NCBI GenBank assembly: GCA_963791425.1
Contig: CAWBSE010000003.1
Location: 434,001 to 498,000, forward strand
Length of the DNA: 64,000 nt
From: DATBLE01 sp963791425
GTDB lineage: Bacteria > Actinomycetota > Thermoleophilia > Gaiellales > Gaiellaceae
Direction of reading: 5' to 3'
Shown here: positions 58,278 to 64,000 of the stretch, piece by piece
Position numbering within the stretch: position 1 is the first letter of the stretch
How the letters are laid out: every line of letters starts with the position of its first letter
Notes under the pieces: model-generated
The model's database searches: none
Told to the model about the DNA's origin: nothing
The model's input: the letters and a program-made list of their open reading frames with translations, nothing else
Position numbers and translations under genes: made by a program

Positions 58278-59473
58278 AGCTCGTCGTACAGCGACTCGAA
58301 CGCGCGCGCCATCGCTTGGGCGGTGAACAGCTCTCGCGCACGGCGGCAGCCTCGCTCGCCCATGCGCCGACCTGCCGCTGGGTCGCGGAGCACGCGTGAC
58401 AGTGCCTGTGCCAGGGCGTCCAGATCATCCGCTCGAACGAGGAATCCCGTCTCCTCGTCGAGGACGGCCTCCGAGACACTGCCGACATCCACGGCGACGA
58501 CGGGGAGTCCGGCCAGCATCGCCTCGGGAAGCACGAGTGGAAAGCCCTCGAAACGGGAGCTGAGGGCGAAGACGTCGAACCTGGGCAAATAGGCGCGGGC
58601 ATCGTCGCTCCAGCCGGTGATCTCGAACCGGTCCGCCATCCCCACCTTCTCAGCGAGCTCCTCCAGCGCTCTCCGCTCGGGACCGTCCCCGACGAGGACG
58701 AGCCGAACGCCCTCGAGCTTCGCAACCGCCCGCACGAGATCGTCGTATCCCTTCTGCGGGGAAAGCCGACCGATCGAGCCGACGACCGGGCCTGATCCGT
58801 TACGAGGCGCCGGGGAGAGCGGCGCCTCCGGCACGCCATTGTAGATCGCCCGCACCGTTCCGCGCGGGAGGCCGACGACGTCCTCGACCATCCGCGCTGA
58901 GAGCGAACCCACCGCGACATTGGCGTCGACTCGTCCGCACACCGCACGCTTCAGGAACCGCTGGGCGCGCGAAGGAGTCGGCAACGGGCACTGGTCGACC
59001 GTCACGATCCGGACACCCGGGGTGAGTAGGGCAGCGAGAACGGCGTACTGGCAGGAGAACGTCCAGGTCAGGTTAGCGTGGAGGATGTCAGGCGACGACC
59101 TCTTGACCGCCCGCACGTGCGCCGCAATCGAAGGAAGGTCGAGCTTGCTCCGGACCTGCGGCACGACGACGACCCCTGCGCCGGGGCGGTGGCTCGCGAT
59201 CCACTCGACGACCGATCGGTCGACCCCGAGCACCGTCACCTCGATGTGGGGTGCCAGGTGGGCGAGAAGATTCGCGGCGCTCTGCTCGGCGCCCCCCCGG
59301 CTGCAGGCATCGGTATAGAGCAGGAGACCAAGCGGTGGGCCGCTGGAGGTAGACGTATCCCTGGTCAGGGGCGCAGCCCGATGCAGCGGCGGCTGGCGAA
59401 GGTACCTTGGGGCAGCCTTCGGCCGACCAGGGCCGTACACCCTCAGGGAGTCCTCGTTGAGCCCGCTGCGCAT
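58265..59473 (-). CDS. Glycosyltransferase family 4
   Basis: A 402-residue GT-B protein (start ATG 59473). LGLLLYTDACSRGGAEQSAANLL opens the first domain (glycine-rich loop ACSRGGAEQS). ILHANLTWTFSCQYAVLAALL, VRAIYNGVPEAP, VGSIGRLSPQKGYDDLVRAV, VGDGPERRALEELA and SRFEGFPLVLPEAMLAGLPVVA with the E-x7-E pair follow, then ETGFLVRADDLDAL. The first 60 residues before the domain are unlike the family, so the true start may be TTG or GTG about 15-30 residues later. It heads the operon with the APH-fold protein and the GT at 55681. Confidence 0.88.
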   Translation of the reverse strand: MRSGLNEDSLRVYGPGRPKAAPRYLRQPPLHRAAPLTRDTSTSSGPPLGLLLYTDACSRGGAEQSAANLLAHLAPHIEVTVLGVDRSVVEWIASHRPGAGVVVVPQVRSKLDLPSIAAHVRAVKRSSPDILHANLTWTFSCQYAVLAALLTPGVRIVTVDQCPLPTPSRAQRFLKRAVCGRVDANVAVGSLSARMVEDVVGLPRGTVRAIYNGVPEAPLSPAPRNGSGPVVGSIGRLSPQKGYDDLVRAVAKLEGVRLVLVGDGPERRALEELAEKVGMADRFEITGWSDDARAYLPRFDVFALSSRFEGFPLVLPEAMLAGLPVVAVDVGSVSEAVLDEETGFLVRADDLDALAQALSRVLRDPAAGRRMGERGCRRARELFTAQAMARAFESLYDELCPR

Positions 59474-59791
59474 TGTCGTCGTAACATGGCACAGGAACTG
59501 GCCCGGGGGAATACACCTTCGAGTGAGTCGGGAATTCGCTGAACTGGATGCCCGGCGTCGCCACCCAGAGCGCATGGGTAAGCGCGACGACCACCGTCGG
59601 GGCGTCGACGCCACCTCCGCTCAAGGATGCCAGCCCGGTTTCGAGAATCCATATTGTGACTTGAGTTTGTACATGCACGGTCTGTCATCGGTCGTCAGTC
59701 CGCCCCCGGCGGGAGAGAACGTCGTGGGCCACCGAGCGCTGGTCGCGGGCCGGCGACCGGGACCGACAGACGCACCCAGAACCAGGCTGGC
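59474..59791. other. 318-bp spacer between divergent GT4 and flippase
   Basis: No gene is supported here. Minus-strand frames run through it, but their products show no motif and change character abruptly. Locally AT-richer sequence near 59645-59690 (TCCATATTGTGACTTGAGTTTGTACATG) could hold a promoter for the flippase, which starts 100 bases later, but no convincing -35/-10 pair can be placed. Confidence 0.4.
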
Positions 59792-61417
59792 GTGAGCGGC
59801 GTCGGCCGTCCACCGCGGACGCCGCCTCCGACGTCCGAGGAGCAGGCCGGAGGGCGCGGGGCCGTCGGGCTCTCCCAGGAGGGAGTACGGACCACCGGTG
59901 CGTCGGTGGCGAGAGGCGGACTCTGGAACGCCGCAGCCCGCGCGATTCCAATTGTCTACGTCGTCGTCTTGTCGATCTCCGCAGCCCGCTTCCTGGGCCC
60001 CCAGGACTTCGGCCGTCAGAGCTTCATCGCCTTCGCCGAGTACGGCGCGATCATGCTCCTGTCCGCGGGGGTGCCGACAGCGGTGATCCGATTCGTGGGC
60101 GAGTCGGTCGGTCGGCGCGACCCGGCGGCCGCCCGCGGCCTGCTGCGATGGGGATGGAGGGTCGAGATCGTCGCGGCTCTTCTCGCCGGTGCCGCGCTCA
60201 CCGCAGTCGCTCTTGCGGGTCACGAGCCGCAGCTGGCCTGGCTGTTTGCGGCCGCGGCCGCCGCGCTCGGCATCCTCGGCTCAGTCCCCGCCGCCTTCCT
60301 CAACGGGCTGCAGCACTGGCGTGAGACCTCGCTCACACGCCTCGTCGTGAACGGCGTCGGAGTCGGTGCAACCGTCGCGGTTCTCGCGCTCGGGTGGGGG
60401 ATCAGCGGCATGCTCGGCGTGGAGGCGCTCGCAGTGGCGGTGATCTTGGTCGCCCTGACGATCATCGGCGGTCGCCGGGCGGCTGGGCTCGGCCCCGCGG
60501 TGAGCTTTGCCGCGGTCCTCAGGAATCGTGTGTGGCGGTACGCGGCGATCGCCTCGCTCGACGTGGTTGCCACCTTCGTCATCATGCGACGCTCCGAGTT
60601 CTTCGTCCTCGAGTGGTACTCCTCGAGCACGCAGATCGGCTTCTACTCGATAGCCTTCGCTGCGGCCAATGCGCCGGTCGTGGTCTTCCTGGCGTTGACT
60701 CAGGCCGTGATGCCCGCGGTCTCCACGCTCATCGGAGCCGGGGAGGCACGCCGAATCAGGCCCGGGTTCGGCCGAGCCATCCGTCTGGTGCTCCTGCTCG
60801 CATTGCCGACGGCGGCCGCAGGGATGGCGTTCGCCCCGGAGCTCGTCACGCTGGCCTACGGATCCAGCTTCTATGGGGCACGAGGATCTGTCCTCATCGC
60901 CCTCTGCTTTGTTCCGATCGCGCCGATCATCGGGCTCAGCACCGCATTGCTGGAGGGAATCGGGCGCCTGTGGCTGATCGTTGGGGCAGGCATCTTCGGC
61001 TCAGTGGTGGACATCGGATTCGCGTTCATGCTCATCCCAGCGTACGGCGCCGTCGGTGCAGCAATCGCGAACGGAGCGGGCCAGCTCGCGTTCGGTGTGC
61101 CGGTCGTCGCGTACGCCTGGCGGACGCTGGGCGGCGTCGACTGGCAGCCGGCGACCGTCGCCCGGCTGGCGTGCTGTTCGCTCATGGGCGGCCTGGCAGC
61201 GTGGGGGATGGTCGTGCTGGGCGGCGGCCTGCTGGGGGTGCTGGCAGGCGTGGTGGTCGGAGGGTTCGTCTTTTCCACCGCATCCTGGCTCCTCCGGATC
61301 ATCTCCCACGAGGATGCCCTCTGGCTCGACGCGACTGCGGGCGCCATGCTCGGCGGCACCCTCGGGCGGGCGATCAGGCTCTGGGCGGCGTCCCCACAGG
61401 GGGAGGGCGCACCGTGA
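59792..61417 (+). CDS. Second Wzx-like polysaccharide flippase
   Basis: A 541-residue membrane protein with about 14 hydrophobic helices. It has the MOP-superfamily start VARGGLWNAAARAIPIVYVVVL and ARFLGPQDFGRQSFIAF, as in Wzx/RfbX proteins that flip lipid-linked repeats. The first 45 residues are polar and proline-rich, longer than usual, so a start further in is possible. GTG 59792 was taken as the first clear start. The last four bases overlap the following GT2 (GTGA). With the flippase at 15154-16437 this is the second flippase of the locus. Confidence 0.88.
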   Translation: MSGVGRPPRTPPPTSEEQAGGRGAVGLSQEGVRTTGASVARGGLWNAAARAIPIVYVVVLSISAARFLGPQDFGRQSFIAFAEYGAIMLLSAGVPTAVIRFVGESVGRRDPAAARGLLRWGWRVEIVAALLAGAALTAVALAGHEPQLAWLFAAAAAALGILGSVPAAFLNGLQHWRETSLTRLVVNGVGVGATVAVLALGWGISGMLGVEALAVAVILVALTIIGGRRAAGLGPAVSFAAVLRNRVWRYAAIASLDVVATFVIMRRSEFFVLEWYSSSTQIGFYSIAFAAANAPVVVFLALTQAVMPAVSTLIGAGEARRIRPGFGRAIRLVLLLALPTAAAGMAFAPELVTLAYGSSFYGARGSVLIALCFVPIAPIIGLSTALLEGIGRLWLIVGAGIFGSVVDIGFAFMLIPAYGAVGAAIANGAGQLAFGVPVVAYAWRTLGGVDWQPATVARLACCSLMGGLAAWGMVVLGGGLLGVLAGVVVGGFVFSTASWLLRIISHEDALWLDATAGAMLGGTLGRAIRLWAASPQGEGAP

Positions 61418-62415
61418 GGCGGTATCTCGCACCCATACCCACGGGGTTGGTCGAGCCTGGCCCGGTTCCGACCTTCTCCGTCCTCATCGCCGCGTTCCAG
61501 GCAGTGGCGGTCATCGGTGAAGCGGTCGAGTCCGCGCGCTCGCAGACCCTCCCACCGCTCGAGATCATCGTCTGCGACGACGGCTCGACCGACGGTACGG
61601 CAGAGGCGCTCGCACCGTACCGAGACAGCATCACGCTCCTGCGAAAGGACAACGGCGGTGAGGCTTCGGCCAAGAATGCCGCTGCTCGGGCCGCCAGCGC
61701 CAGCTTCGTCGTCATCCTCGACGCCGACGACGTGTTCATGCCGGAGCGGCTCGAGGCGCTCGGCGAGCTTTCCGCCGCCCGACCGGACCTCGACATCCTC
61801 ACCACCGACGCCTACCTCGAAGTCGACGGGACGACCGTCAAGCGCTGTTACTCGGAAGGGATGCGGTTCGTCGTCGACGACCAGCGCGTCGGCATCCTCG
61901 CGGACAACTTCCTCTTCGGTCTCGCAGCGGTACGCCGCGAGCGCCTGCTCGCCATCGGCGGGTTCGACGAGTCGATCCGCTGGACGACCGACTGGGACTG
62001 CTGGATCCGCATGATCCTCAACGGGTCCCGCGTCGGTCTCGTCGAAGAGCCGCTCGCCCGCTACCGACTCGTTCCGGGGAGCCTCAGCTCGCAGCGGGAA
62101 GCACTCATCCAGGGACGCCTGATGACTCTCGCCAAGACGTCGGAGCGGTCGGATCTGAGCCCCAGCGAGCGCGAGGTTCTCGTCGGCGCACTCGCGGCGA
62201 ACCGCCGCGCCCTGGCCCTCGCTCGTGCGCGGGTCGCCCTGCTCGAGGGCCGACCCGACACCCGGCGCCGTTCGCTCGAGGTTGCGTTCGGGCGAGGCTT
62301 CGGCCTCGCGACCCGGGCGAAGCTGCTCGGAGCAGCCGTCGCGCCCGGTCGTGCCCGCCGGCGGCTCTCGGGGCGGCCGCGGGAAACGACGGCCGGAGTC
62401 CTGCTTCCCCCCTAG
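61414..62415 (+). CDS. Glycosyltransferase family 2
   Basis: A 333-residue GT-A protein. FSVLIAAFQAVAVIGEAVES, EIIVCDDGSTDGTAEAL, FVVILDADDVFMPERLEAL with the DxD site, and FDESIRWTTDWDCWIRMIL with the acidic base motif are present. GTG 61414 overlaps the flippase stop, so the two are translated together. The last 100 residues are basic and helical. It is convergent with the deacetylase, 46 bases apart; that gap contains G/C-rich inverted sequence but no clear T-run. Confidence 0.91.
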   Translation: MRRYLAPIPTGLVEPGPVPTFSVLIAAFQAVAVIGEAVESARSQTLPPLEIIVCDDGSTDGTAEALAPYRDSITLLRKDNGGEASAKNAAARAASASFVVILDADDVFMPERLEALGELSAARPDLDILTTDAYLEVDGTTVKRCYSEGMRFVVDDQRVGILADNFLFGLAAVRRERLLAIGGFDESIRWTTDWDCWIRMILNGSRVGLVEEPLARYRLVPGSLSSQREALIQGRLMTLAKTSERSDLSPSEREVLVGALAANRRALALARARVALLEGRPDTRRRSLEVAFGRGFGLATRAKLLGAAVAPGRARRRLSGRPRETTAGVLLPP

Positions 62416-62461
62416 AAACGGCGGCGGGCCCCTCGCGACGCTCCCCCGCGGGACGCCCGGC

Positions 62462-63373
62462 CTAGGAGCGCAGTCGTGCCTCTAGCATCCGCTCGAACTC
62501 GTCTCCCGGCACATCCGGCACGTGGATGCGCGGGATCTCGAGGGGCGAACTCCTCCCCGTCACTGCGCGCTGGCCGGTCGCGCACGCACTCGGAAATCCG
62601 GCTGCTCGAACCGACGCGACGGAAGCGCGGTCGTACTCGCCGTACGGGTAGGAGAAGCTCTCGACCCGCCGTCCGATCAACTGCTCGAGAAGCTGTTTGC
62701 TCGAACGGATCTCCTCGAGCTGATCGTCCCGAGGCAGCCCGGCCAGCCGCGGATGGGTGACGGTGTGCGCCCCGACCTCGACGAGCCCTCCGTCGGCAAG
62801 AGCGACGATGTCCTCGGACGTCAGGATGTCCGTGACGGGATCCGGACGCCGGCTGGCGTGCCGCTCCCAGAGCTCGTCGAGGGCCGCTTGACGCTCCAAG
62901 TGCGGGAGGCTCCTCAGGTCACTCCAGACCGCGCGGTAGTCCCGGAGCTCGCGAAGCTCCGAGTCTTGCCAGAGCTGCAGCAGCTCATCCCACCAGAAGT
63001 CACGGCTGGAATCGACATAGCCGCTGACGATGAAGACAGTTGCGGGGAATCCGTGCCGTTCGAGGGCCGGCTTGGCGGCGGAGAGATTGTCCCGGTAGCC
63101 GTCGTCGAAGGTGATCACGACTGCCCGGCTCAAGTCGGATCCGCGTTCGAGTCCCTGTGCAAGCTCGCGAAGGCCCAGGGGCCGGAACGCGTCTGCGAGC
63201 ACAGCGACATGATCCTGGAAGTTCGCAGGCGAAACGGCCAGAGCCCATGGATCGCTCTCGAGCTCCGCAACGCGATGGTAGAGGAGAACGACAGCGTCTC
63301 CGCGGAAGTCCTCCGTCCGTCTGCGCACACGAAACGACACGCTGCCGAGCAGCGAACGCGCGAGCCTCTTCAT
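62462..63373 (-). CDS. Polysaccharide deacetylase (NodB/CE4 family)
   Basis: A 303-residue protein: VVLLYHRVAELESDPWAL, then CE4 motif 1 VVITFDDGYRDNLSAAKPAL with the Asp pair, then motif 2 GAHTVTHPRLAGL with the metal histidines, motif 3 ESFSYPYGEYD and the closing IPRIHVPD. All the metal and catalytic positions of active CE4 enzymes are present, unlike the two other deacetylase-like genes in the window. A long insert with DFWWDELLQLWQDSELREL lies between motifs 1 and 2. There is a weakly hydrophobic, basic N-terminus but no clear signal peptide. It would remove N- or O-acetyl groups from the glycan or a precursor. Confidence 0.92.
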   Translation of the reverse strand: MKRLARSLLGSVSFRVRRRTEDFRGDAVVLLYHRVAELESDPWALAVSPANFQDHVAVLADAFRPLGLRELAQGLERGSDLSRAVVITFDDGYRDNLSAAKPALERHGFPATVFIVSGYVDSSRDFWWDELLQLWQDSELRELRDYRAVWSDLRSLPHLERQAALDELWERHASRRPDPVTDILTSEDIVALADGGLVEVGAHTVTHPRLAGLPRDDQLEEIRSSKQLLEQLIGRRVESFSYPYGEYDRASVASVRAAGFPSACATGQRAVTGRSSPLEIPRIHVPDVPGDEFERMLEARLRS

Positions 63374-63712
63374 CGGATGTCAGGTGGGGGCAGAGGAGAC
63401 GACCGCCGATCCATTGTTGGCTCATGCAGATCCGGCAACGAACACGATGGCTGCTTGGGCGCGTCAGGCCGCACAGCGGCCGTACCGCACGACGCCCGCC
63501 AGCGACCGGTACGGGTTCGATCGCGGCTAACCACCTGGCAGCGCAGCCCGGACCCTTATGAGGGCATCCTGTGTCAAGGAAGAATCAGCCTAGGCTTGCA
63601 ATGCCACTCGAAGTTGCCAAAATAGGTCTAAGGGAAGAAGCGACCGGTGACGATGGTCGTTAGTACGGATGGTAAATGGGGAGAGAGGCAAGAGGGGCAT
63701 GACGCGACGTCC
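63374..63712. other. 339-bp spacer, no gene supported
   Basis: Between the deacetylase and the partial membrane protein. AT-richer bases appear at 63590-63680 (CCAAAATAGGTCTAAGGG and GATGGTAAATGGGGAGAGAGG). This probably holds the promoter and leader of the right-hand gene. No repeat or RNA gene was seen. Confidence 0.4.
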
Positions 63713-64000
63713 GTGGCGTTCTCCGCACCCGTGCGGCAGAAGGCGATCTGTGAATCCGCAGTGAATATAGTCTTGGACCAATCTGCCGCCGCTGGCGCCG
63801 AAGACGCTCGGGCAGCTGATGACCAATACGAGTCCGCGCTCCGTGCCGACCGGTTCTGGTCAGGCGCGCGCCTGGGGCTCGATCTCGCACTCATCGCCGC
63901 GGCCGCCGTAGCTGCCGGTATCTCCTCACCACATATCAACACGACTGCCGGCCGGGGGCTCTGGCCTGCCCTGTTCGCTGCGATCTTCGTCTACCTCTCG
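63713..64000 (+). CDS. N-terminus of a membrane protein, probably a second polyprenyl sugar transferase (3' end cut)
   Basis: An open frame of 96 codons running off the window. After a polar start (starts possible at GTG 63713, 63731 or 63761) comes RADRFWSGARLGLDLALIAAAA and then GLWPALFAAIFVYLS, two hydrophobic segments. This resembles the first membrane helices of exopolysaccharide polyprenyl glycosylphosphotransferases, like the one at 1810-3318. The catalytic domain is outside the window, so this is a guess from position and helix pattern. A TATAGT at 63766-63771 could be a promoter for a shorter form. Confidence 0.45.
   Translation, partial: MAFSAPVRQKAICESAVNIVLDQSAAAGAEDARAADDQYESALRADRFWSGARLGLDLALIAAAAVAAGISSPHINTTAGRGLWPALFAAIFVYLS

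Noticed and set aside
59088..59678. Minus-strand frame extending beyond the GT4 into the 59.5-59.7 kb spacer
   Set aside because: It is in a different frame from the GT and loses protein character after the spacer; no independent domain can be seen.
1..64000. CRISPR arrays, intact insertion sequences, rRNA or intact tRNA genes
   Set aside because: No regularly spaced repeats, transposase motifs or foldable complete tRNA were seen; the only direct repeats are the 20-bp pair and the discoidin DNA copies.

Overview
This 64 kb window comes from a high-GC bacterial chromosome. I judge it to be an actinobacterium, most likely of the Thermoleophilia type (Gaiellales/Solirubrobacterales), from the strong G/C codon bias, frequent GTG/TTG starts, many 4-base ATGA/GTGA gene overlaps, apparently leaderless promoters and the gene content. 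The taxonomic call is inference. About fifty genes can be supported. Nearly all belong to a large locus for making, exporting, modifying and perhaps re-using cell-surface or extracellular polysaccharide.

Layout. 1-8.9 kb: a CgeB-like glycosyltransferase (GT), a methyltransferase and a polyprenyl-phosphate sugar transferase on the minus strand, then a methyltransferase, an asparagine synthetase and two GTs on the plus strand. 8.9-16.4 kb: a tightly overlapped minus-strand operon (flippase, four GT4 enzymes, a polysaccharide deacetylase, a GNAT protein), divergent from a Wzy-like polymerase/ligase. 18-22.2 kb: nucleotide-sugar enzymes (GalE-like epimerase, UDP-xylose synthase), a GT4 and a secreted glycosidase. 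22.3-27.3 kb: secreted carbohydrate-active proteins and a Tat-exported sugar-binding lipoprotein-like protein whose reading frame is shifted near its end. 27.4-29.3 kb: the housekeeping gene leuA with a leucine-rich leader peptide. 29.4-30.9 kb: a gene-poor island with two small proteins and a decayed tRNA-like 3' end. 30.9-35.9 kb: GTs, a secreted protein of unrecognised family and a short-chain dehydrogenase. 35.9-41.5 kb: a compact rare-sugar cassette (C-methyltransferase, CDP-glucose synthase RfbF, PIG-L deacetylase, RmlC-like cupin, M28-like DUF4910 hydrolase, epimerase). 41.5-44.5 kb: a broken GT2, an intact GT2 and a GMC oxidoreductase. 44.7-51.4 kb: two divergent, modular secreted proteins with discoidin and Ig-like repeats. 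51.4-64 kb: a second assembly set (Wzc-like co-polymerase/tyrosine kinase, second Wzy-like protein, second flippase, GTs, an APH-fold kinase, a deacetylase) and, at the edge, the start of what looks like a second membrane sugar transferase.

How it fits together: sugar nucleotides are made by the epimerases, UXS and the RfbF cassette. A polyprenyl-phosphate sugar transferase starts the repeat unit and roughly fifteen GTs extend it. Two Wzx-like flippases and two Wzy-like polymerases export and polymerise it, and Wzc controls chain length. Deacetylases, methyltransferases and oxidoreductases decorate it, and secreted glycosidases and binding proteins act outside the cell. The most interesting signals are the leaderless promoters including two palindromes shared by divergent genes, the leuA leader peptide, the rare-sugar cassette with two candidate amide-cleaving enzymes, an unrecognised secreted domain present in two proteins, and a probable one-base frameshift in the sugar-binding protein.
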